Part shown: positions 1-8,067 of the stretch, in pieces | How positions within the stretch are numbered: the stretch's first letter is position 1 | Layout: the number at the start of each line of letters is the position of its first letter | Assembly (NCBI GenBank): GCA_002813895.1 | Contig: CP024912.1 | Location: 1,922,001 to 1,986,000 of the forward strand | Direction of reading: 5' to 3' | Length of the DNA stretch: 64,000 nucleotides | Source of the DNA: Cyanobacterium sp. HL-69 | GTDB taxonomy: Bacteria; Cyanobacteriota; Cyanobacteriia; Cyanobacteriales; Cyanobacteriaceae | Notes under the pieces: generated by a model | Seen by the model: only the letters and a program-made list of their open reading frames with translations | What the model was told of the DNA's origin: nothing | The model's database searches: none | Made by a program: the position numbers and the translations under genes

Positions 1-368
1 ACATCTGAAAATCTTTTCCCCACTGGTTTATTTTCGGCGGTAATCATGGCTAATTCTAAGGCTTCAGGATATGACCATACCCAGATAGCCGCAGCATTTT
101 TTCCTGTCTCTTGTTTTAGGGTTTTTAATTGGGTAGCTACTTGCTCAATTTGTACAGGTTCATCGGTAAAGTTAGTACGAAAAAAATTCTGATAGTCTTC
201 TTTACAATCTTCATCTATTTTGATTATTTCTTGTGACCAATCTATCCTATGGTCAATATCATCCATGGCAATGAGATTATTATTACTCCATTGACTACTA
301 AAAAAAAGAATTGATAAGCAAGTAAGAATAAAGGTAAAAAAGTAAACTATTTTTCTTTTATTAAACAT
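1..368 (-). CDS. CHAT-domain-type exported protein, N-terminal part (runs off the window)
   Basis: Reading the minus strand from an ATG at 366-368 gives an open frame to the window edge (about 122 codons). It starts with a short basic stretch (MFNKRK) and a hydrophobic segment of about 18 residues, consistent with a signal peptide or membrane anchor. The later part contains 'LKTLKQETGKNAAAIWVWSYPEALELAMITAENKP', split here as LKTLKQETGKNAAAIWV then WSYPEALELAMI. This resembles the entry of cyanobacterial CHAT (caspase-like) domains, where a line about a 'tool for reading values in the future' is typical. The catalytic His and Cys lie outside the window, so peptidase activity cannot be judged. 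Family call is inference from this partial match. Confidence 0.55.
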   Translation of the reverse strand, partial: MFNKRKIVYFFTFILTCLSILFFSSQWSNNNLIAMDDIDHRIDWSQEIIKIDEDCKEDYQNFFRTNFTDEPVQIEQVATQLKTLKQETGKNAAAIWVWSYPEALELAMITAENKPVGKRFSD

Positions 369-721
369 AATTTTAATTTTTTATGGAGATCATTAATTTC
401 CAGATTATCTATTTTAAAGGTACTGTGATAATTATTTTTATATTATTTTAGTTAAGGTGAGGAGTGGAAAATTAAAAATTATGAGAACATTTAAAACCCT
501 AAATGTATATTGCAATTTAATAAAAATTCTTACTATTATTAAACAAAGCTATTTTTTTACTTAACATTATAAATGGTTCTTTATTCACTAATTGTGTGTG
601 AAAATGTTACCACAATTTAATGTTCATTATTCCTTATTTAAAGTTTTATCAATAGAATCTTTATTTTTCATCCTAAAAGTAACTAAAATATGGTGAAGAT
701 AATCTAGGAGAAATACTTGAT
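369..721. other. AT-rich divergent intergenic region
   Basis: This stretch separates the divergent CHAT-type gene and comM. It is very AT-rich and holds no convincing gene. A purine-rich AGGAGA about 12 bases before the comM ATG is a plausible ribosome binding site. I see no clear operator or terminator. Confidence 0.5.
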
Positions 722-2179
722 ATGTTAGCCAGGGTATGGAGCGCTACGGTGGTGGGCTTACCTGATGCGGCGGTGCAGGAGTCGAGGGAGAGGGTGAAGG
801 CAGCCATCAGAAATTCTGGGTTTGCGTTTCCTATGCGCAAGGTGACGATTAATCTTACCCCTGCTGATTTGAGAAAGGAAGGCCCTAGCTTTGATTTACC
901 TATTAGTGTTGGTATTTTAGCGGCCTCTGAACAAATTGATCCTCTTTTGTTGGGGGATTATCTTTTTTTGGGGGAGATGTCTTTGGATGGTAGTTTACGC
1001 CCCATCGCAGGGGTTTTACCCATGGCAGCGGTGGCAGTGAAGTTGGGCTTTAAGGGGATAGTTTTACCCAAAGCAAATGCTCAGGAAGCAGCGGTGGTGC
1101 AAGGTTTGGAGGTGTATGGTTTAAATAATTTGGATGAGGTTGCCCAGTTTTTGCAAGAGCCTGAGAAATTTAGTGCCACAAGGGTAAATATAGGGGAAGA
1201 TTTCGAGCCTCTTTTTGCTTTGATGGATAATTTGAAGGATGTGAAGGGGCAAAACCATGCCCGTAGAGCTTTGGAAATTGCGGCAGCAGGGGGACATAAT
1301 TTGATTTTTGTGGGGCCTCCTGGGTCAGGAAAAACTATGTTAGCACGGCGTTTACCGAGCATCTTACCGCCCCTAAGTTTTGGGGAGGCGTTGGAAGTTT
1401 CTCAGGTTTATTCGGTGGCAGGATTGTTAAAAAATAGTGGTTCTTTGGTGCGATCGCGCCCTTTCCGTAGTCCTCACCATTCGGCTAGTGGGGCATCCTT
1501 GGTGGGGGGTGGTAGTTATCCTAAACCGGGGGAAATTTCTTTGTCTCATCATGGGGTGTTATTTTTGGATGAGTTGACGGAGTTTAAAAGGAATGTATTA
1601 GAGTTTTTACGGCAACCCCTAGAAGATGGTTTTGTAACTATTTCCCGTGCCCGTCAGTCGGTGGAGTTTCCTGCCCAGTTTACCCTGGTGGCGAGTACCA
1701 ATCCTTGCCCTTGCGGTTATTATGGGGATTCTATTCAGCCCTGTAGTTGTTCGCCCCGTCAAAGGGAGCAATATTGGGCGAAGTTATCGGGGCCTTTGTT
1801 GGATAGGATAGATTTACAGGTGGTGGTTAGTCGTCTGAAGCCAGAGGAAATGACCAGTCAACCCCAAGGGGAAAATTCGGAGTCAGTGAGGGAGAGGGTA
1901 AAAAAAGCAAGGGCGATCGCCCAAGAGCGCTTTAAAGAAACTAAAATTAGTAGTAATGCTCAAATGCAATCCAAACATCTACGGGAACATTGTGTATTAG
2001 ACGAAACTTGTCGTACCTTGTTAGAAAATGCCATCCGTAAACTAGGACTTTCCGCAAGGGCCATGGATCGAATTTTGAAGGTATCTCGCACCATCGCCGA
2101 CTTAGCAGGAGATACCGATTTACAAAGTTATCACCTTGCCGAAGCTATCCAATATCGTACCATCGACAGAATGCAATAA
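722..2179 (+). CDS. comM: ComM/YifB-family AAA+ ATPase (Mg-chelatase-like), N-terminally shortened
   Basis: Member of the YifB/ComM family, hexameric AAA+ helicases that promote branch migration during natural transformation. Visible features are an N-terminal Lon-protease-like (S5 fold) region, a Walker A motif GPPGSGKTM near residue 198, a Walker B-like LFLDELTEF near residue 282, a zinc-type CPCGYYG...CSC cluster near residue 330, and the C-terminal Mg-chelatase lid. The protein is 485 residues; relatives are usually about 505-510. The missing part lies right after MLARVWSA, where relatives carry about 24 residues before VVGLPDAAVQESRERV. The rest of the protein is intact. The family call is firm, while function of the shortened N-terminus is uncertain. 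Confidence 0.9.
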   Translation: MLARVWSATVVGLPDAAVQESRERVKAAIRNSGFAFPMRKVTINLTPADLRKEGPSFDLPISVGILAASEQIDPLLLGDYLFLGEMSLDGSLRPIAGVLPMAAVAVKLGFKGIVLPKANAQEAAVVQGLEVYGLNNLDEVAQFLQEPEKFSATRVNIGEDFEPLFALMDNLKDVKGQNHARRALEIAAAGGHNLIFVGPPGSGKTMLARRLPSILPPLSFGEALEVSQVYSVAGLLKNSGSLVRSRPFRSPHHSASGASLVGGGSYPKPGEISLSHHGVLFLDELTEFKRNVLEFLRQPLEDGFVTISRARQSVEFPAQFTLVASTNPCPCGYYGDSIQPCSCSPRQREQYWAKLSGPLLDRIDLQVVVSRLKPEEMTSQPQGENSESVRERVKKARAIAQERFKETKISSNAQMQSKHLREHCVLDETCRTLLENAIRKLGLSARAMDRILKVSRTIADLAGDTDLQSYHLAEAIQYRTIDRMQ

Positions 2180-2182
2180 GAC

Positions 2183-2914
2183 TTAATTATCTCTATTAGG
2201 AGGTAAACTATTGAGCATTTCTTGGTATTCTCGCCATGGGGGCAAAAAAGTATCCATGAGGGCGACAAATTTTTTACCATGATTGGCTTCTAGTAGGTGC
2301 GTCATTTCATGGACAACGACATATTCTAAGCATATTTTTTGTCTCTTTGCTAGTTCAGTATTAAGGCGAATATTGCCATGGGTAACATTACAACTGCCCC
2401 ATTTTGTCTTCATTTGTTGGACAAAAAACCTGTTTACTTTTACTCCCATGATGGGTTGCCATTTTTCGATGAGGGGGGGAATAGCTTGTTTTAACTGCTC
2501 TCGATACCATTGCGCCATGATAGCTTGTTTTGTAAGGCGATCGCGCTGTGCCACTTCGTGATCGCACTCAGGAGGTATTTGTAATAAAATAGTTTTATGG
2601 CCGAGAGTTACCCTAGGTGCGTTATTTGATTCCATAATTTTCAGTAAATAACCCTCCCCCCAAAGATAATGGGTTTCCTCATCGATGTAGTGACGAGGTG
2701 CTTCCCTTGTGCGAGATTGTATGGCTTTTTGTTGTTTTTTTATCCATGGCAACTTTTTGAGGGCAAACATTCTTATGGTTTCCAGTGTCATGGTTTCTGG
2801 GGCGCAGATTAATATCTCTCCTTCGGGAGGGCGCACTTTGAGATACATATTTTTGATTTTTTTGCGCTCAAGGGCGATCGCAATGTCACCAACCTTAATA
2901 CTTTTTTTCATCAA
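2183..2914 (-). CDS. YgjP-like M48-type metallopeptidase (DUF45)
   Basis: A 243-residue protein of the YgjP/DUF45 family of predicted zinc metallopeptidases. The C-terminal half has the zinc motif HEMTH (in VVHEMTHLLEANHG) with the further His of ANHGKKF, and the family-typical MKTKWGSCN segment just before it. The gene converges on comM with only three bases between the stops. Near residues 118-130 the protein contains CDHEVAQRDRL, which is encoded by a HIP1-nested repeat (2538-2570) and is probably a sequence insertion rather than a family feature. The cellular substrate is unknown. Confidence 0.85.
   Translation of the reverse strand: MMKKSIKVGDIAIALERKKIKNMYLKVRPPEGEILICAPETMTLETIRMFALKKLPWIKKQQKAIQSRTREAPRHYIDEETHYLWGEGYLLKIMESNNAPRVTLGHKTILLQIPPECDHEVAQRDRLTKQAIMAQWYREQLKQAIPPLIEKWQPIMGVKVNRFFVQQMKTKWGSCNVTHGNIRLNTELAKRQKICLEYVVVHEMTHLLEANHGKKFVALMDTFLPPWREYQEMLNSLPPNRDN
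2538..2570 (-). repeat. HIP1-nested 33-bp dispersed element, copy 1 (inside the YgjP-like gene)
   Basis: About 33 bases beginning with GGCGATCGCGC and ending in GTGATCGCACT. It matches a second copy at 4869-4901 with three mismatches. It lies inside a coding region and is read in frame as CDHEVAQRDR. See the findings for the frame comparison with copy 2. Confidence 0.7.
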
Positions 2915-2929
2915 ACTTTAATCATATTG

Positions 2930-2946
2930 GGTGGGCTATGCCCACC
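2930..2946. repeat. Dispersed palindrome GGTGGGC-N3-GCCCACC, copy 1
   Basis: A seven-base perfect inverted repeat with a three-base loop lies between the YgjP-like and GH57 genes. The same stem with a different loop occurs at 31320-31336 and 52855-52871, always outside genes. It could act as a transcription end or processing site, but it lacks a clear T-run. Confidence 0.6.
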
Positions 2947-2958
2947 ACAAAACAACAA

Positions 2959-4548
2959 CTATACAGGACGATAAACACGATAATTAATACTAGGAAAAAT
3001 ATTATCAATGGCCTCTACCTTTTGCAACCAACCAGAATCAATTTCTCCGCTCCAAATATCCTCCTCCAACTTCTTCAACCGTAATAAATGACTTTTTGTC
3101 CGTTTTTCTGCATAGGGTACCATGGTACCAGTACGCATGATGAATGCCCAGTCAGAGGATTGAGCCAACAACAACTCCCTCGCGGCTTGGTTTAGGGCGC
3201 GCCATTCCAACTCATCCTTCGGCTCTTTAGTCGCCAAATTAATCATTTTTTCCGCCCCTTTGTGGAGGTGAGGATAAATCCAAGCATTGGTATGATTTAA
3301 CCAATATTCATGGAAACCCTTATAACCCCAACTAGACTGAGAAGGAATCGCCACCTGTTGATTTGGATGTCCTTTTAGATAATCTGCAAGGTGAATCATA
3401 TACAAAGTATCTTGGTCAAACCATGCCTTGCGGAAAAGGTAATCGATAAATTTAGGGCCTTCATACCACCAATGTCCATACAACTCCGCATCATAGGGAG
3501 AAACCACAATGGGCTCTCTTTGCATAATTCCCGCTAGGTGCTGAACCTGTTGCATTCTGTTATATAAGAAGTTTCCAGCGTGTTCGGCGGCTTTTTCATT
3601 GGCCCAATAAGGATCATAAAGCGCCTTGTCCGATAAACCTGCTTGACGACTGGTAATTTTGTGGTACTTTACCCCCACATTTTTCCGTTGTCCATTGGGC
3701 ATGATATAGGGCTTGATATAGTCGTAGTCAGCTTCCCAACCAATATCTTTGTAAAACTCTCGATAAACTGGATCCCCAGGATAACCAACTTCCGATGACC
3801 ACACCTGCTGAGAAGACTCATGATCCCTTCCAAATACTGCAACTCCCGTTTCGGTAAAAATGGGAGCATAGGTACCAAAACGAGGACGAGGACGGGCATA
3901 GAGCAAACCATGACCATCGGTAAGGAAGTAGCGTAAACCAGCATCCGCCAACATTCTTTCTAAGCCTTCAAAGTATGCACATTCGGGCAACCAAATCCCC
4001 CTAGGGCGAATGCCAAAGTTTTCTTCGTAATGTTCACAGGCTACTTCTATCTGCGCCCACACCGCTTGGGGGTACATCTTCATGAGGGGTAAATATCCGT
4101 GGGTAGCACCACAGGTAATAATTTCTAGGTTATTACTATCTTGAAATTCTTTGAAGGCACTAACTAAGTCTCCTTTGTAGTGTTCCCATACTTTGCGGGT
4201 TTCACTAAATTCTTGGGCATAGTATTCCGCAAGATATTTGATATGACCATTATCTTTATTATGATCTATTTCTTTTTGAACTAATTTTTCTAACTGAGTA
4301 AGATGTTCGTCATATCTTTCTTGGAGGAGTTTATCCCGTAGCATGGACACAAGAGGGGGTGTCATGCTCATGGTCATTTTAAAGTCAACGCCATCTCTTT
4401 TTAGTCCATTGAATACTTGTAACAGTGGTATATAAGTTTCGGTGATTGCTTCATACAACCACTCTTCTTCTAGGACGTAGTCACTTTCTGGATGGCGGAC
4501 AAAGGGTAAGTGTGCGTGTAGCACTAAGGCAAGATAGCCAAGAGCCAT
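2959..4548 (-). CDS. GH57-family 1,4-alpha-glucan branching enzyme
   Basis: A 529-residue glycoside hydrolase family 57 protein with a C-terminal DUF1957 domain. Members of this subgroup make alpha-1,6 branches in glycogen. The start LALVLHAHLPFVRHPE is the typical first beta-strand with its substrate-binding His. The predicted nucleophile is the Glu of GIWLPECAYFEG near residue 190, and the predicted acid is the Asp of VVSPYDAELYGHWW near residue 355. The C-terminal region DWAFIMRTGTMVPYAEKR is characteristic of this subgroup. The length is normal. It sits alone on the minus strand. A role in glycogen metabolism is inferred from the family. Confidence 0.88.
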   Translation of the reverse strand: MALGYLALVLHAHLPFVRHPESDYVLEEEWLYEAITETYIPLLQVFNGLKRDGVDFKMTMSMTPPLVSMLRDKLLQERYDEHLTQLEKLVQKEIDHNKDNGHIKYLAEYYAQEFSETRKVWEHYKGDLVSAFKEFQDSNNLEIITCGATHGYLPLMKMYPQAVWAQIEVACEHYEENFGIRPRGIWLPECAYFEGLERMLADAGLRYFLTDGHGLLYARPRPRFGTYAPIFTETGVAVFGRDHESSQQVWSSEVGYPGDPVYREFYKDIGWEADYDYIKPYIMPNGQRKNVGVKYHKITSRQAGLSDKALYDPYWANEKAAEHAGNFLYNRMQQVQHLAGIMQREPIVVSPYDAELYGHWWYEGPKFIDYLFRKAWFDQDTLYMIHLADYLKGHPNQQVAIPSQSSWGYKGFHEYWLNHTNAWIYPHLHKGAEKMINLATKEPKDELEWRALNQAARELLLAQSSDWAFIMRTGTMVPYAEKRTKSHLLRLKKLEEDIWSGEIDSGWLQKVEAIDNIFPSINYRVYRPV

Positions 4549-4772
4549 AATTTGTCAATCACTATTTTTTTTGTACAGTTTAACAGTTTAATTTTTTACT
4601 GTTACTAGCAATATTAAGCGACTTTGAACATTTTTATCACTAAAAATTATTCCCTCTTTTGTCTTATTTTTTGGTTTTATTGTTTTTATTTTCTGGTTTC
4701 ACCTATTTTTTTGTTGATCCCTTTTTGGTAGTTATGGGGGATCACTTATTTTTCTGCTTTCTTTTCTATGGT

Positions 4773-5063
4773 TTAAGCTCCTGCGGCGATCGTTTCGGCT
4801 CCTAGTTTTACCTCGATACCTTTGATATGTCTTACTAGCCAATGGGCTAATTCTTGATGGATTTGAAGGGCGATCGCGCAGCGCCACTTTGTGATCGCAC
4901 TTTGTTGTTCAGGATTTTCTCGGTACTTAATTTGATACTTTTTGATGGTATCTAAAAATATAGCATCGGCTAAATCATTGATGGCATGAATTAACTCTTT
5001 ATGATGAGTGTCAATGATTTTTACTCCAGTTTTCAAGGATTCGTTAAGTTCATATCTTTCCAT
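4773..5063 (-). CDS. Degenerate hemerythrin-like protein
   Basis: A 96-residue protein whose ends match bacteriohemerythrins: GVKIIDTHHKELIHAINDLADAI at the start and LAHWLVRHIKGIEVKLG near the end. Normal bacteriohemerythrins are about 130 residues and bind two irons with five His and two acids. The central HFxxEE and HxxxH helices are missing here, and the final Asp after HI is Glu. The middle contains a HIP1-nested element encoding SAITKWRCAIA. An intact diiron oxygen site is therefore unlikely. It lies upstream of two bacterioferritin genes but on the other strand. It may be a decaying gene or a repurposed remnant. Confidence 0.6.
   Translation of the reverse strand: MERYELNESLKTGVKIIDTHHKELIHAINDLADAIFLDTIKKYQIKYRENPEQQSAITKWRCAIALQIHQELAHWLVRHIKGIEVKLGAETIAAGA
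4869..4901 (-). repeat. HIP1-nested 33-bp dispersed element, copy 2 (inside the hemerythrin-like gene)
   Basis: A near-identical copy of the element at 2538-2570, with the same orientation relative to its host gene. It begins GGCGATCGCGC and ends GTGATCGCACT. It is translated in another frame than copy 1, giving SAITKWRCAIA, which argues that the DNA rather than a protein motif was copied. Confidence 0.7.
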
Positions 5064-5476
5064 GGTTGTTTTCCTAAATTTGCTCTATTTCTCAATGTTC
5101 GCAACAAAAAAAACTCGTGAACTGGTTTTAAACAATTAGGGCTAATTAGGTTTTATTGTTGTCATTTTTTTTCTGTTTTAGGACTTTGTTGGTTATCACT
5201 GATGAAATTATTTTTAGGGTCAAAATAGGATAAATTGTTTTTGGTTAAATTAAATTTTTAGCAATAATATTTTTAATATTTTTTTTATGTTTGTTTATTT
5301 CGTTTATCACCATTGACTTTTATGGATTAAATCTAAGTATTTTGTCATGGAATCATTGTCAATAACTATTGTCAATAAGCAAGATTAATTGAGAGAGGCT
5401 ATATACATCTGAAGTTTTAACCTTGCTTTTTTATTGAGAATGGTATATGATGAAATGGTAACAGAGAGGTAAAAGT
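5064..5476. other. Intergenic region upstream of the bacterioferritin genes
   Basis: An AT-rich spacer between the divergent hemerythrin-like and bacterioferritin genes. It contains a direct repeat ATTGTCAATAA at 5355-5365 and 5368-5378, which could be a pair of regulator sites. A TATATG near 5443 is a possible -10 for the bacterioferritin operon. No gene was found. Confidence 0.4.
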
Positions 5477-5941
5477 ATGCAGGGAAATCAAGATGTTAAG
5501 GCTCAACTTAATACAGTCTTAAAGATTAAATTGACTGCGATTAACCAGTTTTTTTTACATGCTAGAATGTGCAAAAATTGGGGTTTAGATCGTTTAAATG
5601 GATATGAGTATAGTTACTCAATCAAGTTGATGAAACAGGCTGACAAAATTATTGAGCGTATTTTCTTTTTGGAAGGTTTACCTAATTTACAAGATTTGGG
5701 TAGTCTTTTGATTGGGGAGGATGTACCTGAAATTTTGGCTAATGATTTAACCCTTACTAGCAATATGGCGGAAAGTTTACGAGGTGCGATCGCCCTTAGC
5801 GAAAATCAACAGGACTATGTAACTAGGGATTTATTCCGAGATTTATTAGAAGAAGCCGAAGAGCAAATTGATTGGATTGAGTCTCAACAGTGGTTAATTC
5901 AAGAGTCAGGTTTACAGAATTTCTTACAGTCTATGATGTAG
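5477..5941 (+). CDS. Bacterioferritin, heme-binding type subunit (ferroxidase ligands lost)
   Basis: A 154-residue ferritin-like protein with the Bfr pattern INQFFLHARMCKNWGL and ERIFFLEGLPNLQDLG. In active subunits the diiron ligands are E18, E51, H54, E94, E127 and H130. Here the site equivalent to E18 is Lys (KIKLT), E51 and H54 are Leu and Gln (KLMKQAD), and H130 is Gln (EEQIDW). The Met that binds heme at the dimer interface (the M of KLMKQ) is kept. This points to a structural, heme-carrying subunit. It lies 63 bases before a second bfr gene with the opposite residue pattern, so the two probably build a mixed shell. The start has a good GAGAGG ribosome site. Confidence 0.85.
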   Translation: MQGNQDVKAQLNTVLKIKLTAINQFFLHARMCKNWGLDRLNGYEYSYSIKLMKQADKIIERIFFLEGLPNLQDLGSLLIGEDVPEILANDLTLTSNMAESLRGAIALSENQQDYVTRDLFRDLLEEAEEQIDWIESQQWLIQESGLQNFLQSMM

Positions 5942-6004
5942 GTAATGGAAGCATTTAATGGTTCTATTCGTAGATAGTTTTATAAAGATAATAAAGAGGA
6001 AACA

Positions 6005-6475
6005 ATGAAAGGTAGTAAAAAAGTTATCAAAGAGTTACAAAAGTTACTTCGTAGCGAGTTGTCAGCAAGGGATCAATATTTCACCCATTCTCGTATGTAC
6101 CAAGATTGGGGCTTAAATAAACTTTATGAACGCATTGACCATGAAATGCAGGATGAAACCCAACACGCAGACATGATAATTAAGCGTATCCTATTTTTAG
6201 AAGGTTCTGTGGATCTGGGAGATCAGGCTGATTTGAATGTGGGTAAAACCGTTCCTGATATGCTCAAAAAAGATCTTGAGTTGGAGTATGAGGTCATCGG
6301 TAATCTTAAAAGTGCGATCGCCCTTTGTGAAGAACAACAGGACTACGTCACCAGAGATTTACTCCGTCAGATGTTGGATGATACCGAGCAAGATCATGCA
6401 CACTGGTTAGAACAACAGTTATGGTTAATTGATAACCTTGGTTTACCCAACTACTTACAATCCCAAATGGGTTAA
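6005..6475 (+). CDS. Bacterioferritin, ferroxidase-type subunit (heme Met lost)
   Basis: A 156-residue bacterioferritin. The diiron ligands are all visible: Glu in [11 protein letters not shown], Glu and His in QDETQHADM, Glu in LELEYEVI, and Glu plus His in [10 protein letters not shown]. The residue that should be the heme-binding Met is Thr (DETQH). It therefore complements the preceding gene, which has the Met but lacks the iron ligands. Cyanobacteria such as Synechocystis also carry two such specialised subunits. An AGAGGAAAC ribosome site precedes the ATG. The stop overlaps the end of the convergent yjbQ gene by four bases. Confidence 0.88.
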   Translation: MKGSKKVIKELQKLLRSELSARDQYFTHSRMYQDWGLNKLYERIDHEMQDETQHADMIIKRILFLEGSVDLGDQADLNVGKTVPDMLKKDLELEYEVIGNLKSAIALCEEQQDYVTRDLLRQMLDDTEQDHAHWLEQQLWLIDNLGLPNYLQSQMG

Positions 6476-6888
6476 TTGTTAATGTGAACTGCGATTTGGC
6501 GTAAGTGCGATCGCATCCTATGTTCCCAAAGGTAGATGCCTTGCCATGTTCCCAACAACAAATTACCCTGATTAACAGGAATAGTCAGGGAAGTATTAGT
6601 TAAAACCGAGCGAATGTGGGAGGGCATATCATCTGGTCCTTCTGCACTATGATAATATTCCGTAGCACTTTCAGGAACAAGTTTATTAAAAAAATTACTC
6701 AAATCCGTCAATACATCAGGGTCAGCATTTTCTTGGATAATTAAACTAGCACTGGTATGCATGATAAACACAGTACATAATCCCGTTTTAATGCCCGACT
6801 CCCCCACCATGGAAGCCACATCACGGGTGATATTATGTAAACATTTACCGCTGGTTTTGATTTTAAGGATGTTTTGATGACAAGCCAT
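6472..6888 (-). CDS. YjbQ/UPF0047 family protein
   Basis: A 138-residue protein of the YjbQ (UPF0047) family, small barrel-like proteins linked to secondary thiamine-phosphate synthase activity. Family signatures are [20 protein letters not shown] in the middle and [17 protein letters not shown] near the end. The length is normal. It is convergent with the ferroxidase bacterioferritin and overlaps it by four bases. The physiological role in cyanobacteria is not established. Confidence 0.88.
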   Translation of the reverse strand: MACHQNILKIKTSGKCLHNITRDVASMVGESGIKTGLCTVFIMHTSASLIIQENADPDVLTDLSNFFNKLVPESATEYYHSAEGPDDMPSHIRSVLTNTSLTIPVNQGNLLLGTWQGIYLWEHRMRSHLRQIAVHINN

Positions 6889-7049
6889 AGTATTAATTAA
6901 TTATTTGCTCAGAGTAAATAAATCTCCAAGAATAATTAATAAAGGTATTTACTCAAACAGTTTAATAGAAAAAGACCATAAAATCCATAATCATTCATTA
7001 CTCTAACATTGGTTACACAAACCTTTGGAATATTGCTCAAATAGCGAGA

Positions 7050-7055
7050 TATAAT
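7050..7055 (+). promoter_or_regulatory. Possible -10 box of lipA
   Basis: A perfect TATAAT lies about 90 bases before the lipA start. The best upstream hexamer, TTGGAA, is 19 bases away, which is long. An inverted repeat (GAGTAAATA at 6912-6920 with TATTTACTC at 6946-6954) lies further upstream. Weak but plausible. Confidence 0.35.
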
Positions 7056-7142
7056 TGTAAGCAAGAGCTTTGATTTTGCTTTGTGAAATGGAGAGTAGGA
7101 TCAGGGTTAGCAAACAATAGTTAAGACATAGCATAAAATACC

Positions 7143-8033
7143 GTGACTGTAAAACCAGAATGGCTGAGGGTAAAAGCTCCTCAAATACAAAGAGTTGGTA
7201 GCGTAAAAGATATTCTTAGGGATTTAAGTTTAAATACTGTGTGTGAGGAAGCCTCTTGCCCTAATATAGGTGAGTGTTTCAATGCTGGTACTGCCACTTT
7301 TTTGATTATGGGGCCAGCTTGTACCCGTGCTTGTCCTTATTGTGACATTGACTTTGAAAAAGTACCCAAGGAATTAGATTCCACTGAGCCTTTAAGGTTG
7401 GCAGAAGCGGTTAAACGTCTCAAACTTAACCATGTGGTAATTACTTCTGTGAATCGTGATGATTTGCCTGATGGGGGGGCTAGTCAGTTTGTGGCTTGTA
7501 TCGAGGAAACCCGTAAGTTATCTCCTAATACTACCATTGAGGTTCTAATTCCTGATTTGTGTGGTGATTGGGATGGTTTGGCAAAGATTTTAAGCGCTAA
7601 CCCAGAGGTTTTGAACCACAATACGGAGACAATACCCCGATTATATCGTAAGGTGCGCCCCCAAGGGGAATATGGGCGATCGCTCGAACTCCTTGCCCAA
7701 ACTAGAAAGTTAAACCCAAGTGTTTATACCAAGTCTGGAATTATGGTTGGCTTGGGGGAAAGTGATGAGGAAGTTAAACAAGTAATGCAGGATTTACGGG
7801 CCGTTGATTGTGATATTTTGACCATTGGGCAGTATTTACAACCTTCTTCCCATCATCTACAGGTAAAGGAATTTGTTACTCCTGAAATGTTTGATAGTTG
7901 GCGTGTTTATGGAGAGGAAATAGGATTTTTACAAGTGGTTTCAACCCCCCTCACCCGTAGCTCATATCATGCGGAGGAAGTGCGCAATTTGATGAAATTG
8001 TATCCTCGTACCATGGAAACGGTTAAGGGGTAA
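7143..8033 (+). CDS. lipA: Lipoyl synthase
   Basis: Radical-SAM enzyme that inserts two sulfurs into protein-bound octanoyl groups. The auxiliary cluster motif [12 protein letters not shown] lies near residue 34 and the radical-SAM motif CTRACPYCD near residue 60; [24 protein letters not shown] follows as in the family. The C-terminal RSSYHAEE gives the conserved Ser ligand of the auxiliary cluster. The 296-residue length is normal. Translation begins at a GTG. The next gene, an LpxB-like protein, starts 34 bases after the stop, so they may be co-transcribed. Confidence 0.95.
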   Translation: MTVKPEWLRVKAPQIQRVGSVKDILRDLSLNTVCEEASCPNIGECFNAGTATFLIMGPACTRACPYCDIDFEKVPKELDSTEPLRLAEAVKRLKLNHVVITSVNRDDLPDGGASQFVACIEETRKLSPNTTIEVLIPDLCGDWDGLAKILSANPEVLNHNTETIPRLYRKVRPQGEYGRSLELLAQTRKLNPSVYTKSGIMVGLGESDEEVKQVMQDLRAVDCDILTIGQYLQPSSHHLQVKEFVTPEMFDSWRVYGEEIGFLQVVSTPLTRSSYHAEEVRNLMKLYPRTMETVKG

Positions 8034-8067
8034 ATGGATAATGAAAATATATTTCTAACTACTTCCT

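Noticed and set aside
4786-4803. GGCGATCGTTTC in the hemerythrin-like gene as another copy of the pflB promoter block
   Set aside because: Only the HIP1-like core matches; the TTAACAAAA half and a -10 at 15 bases are missing.
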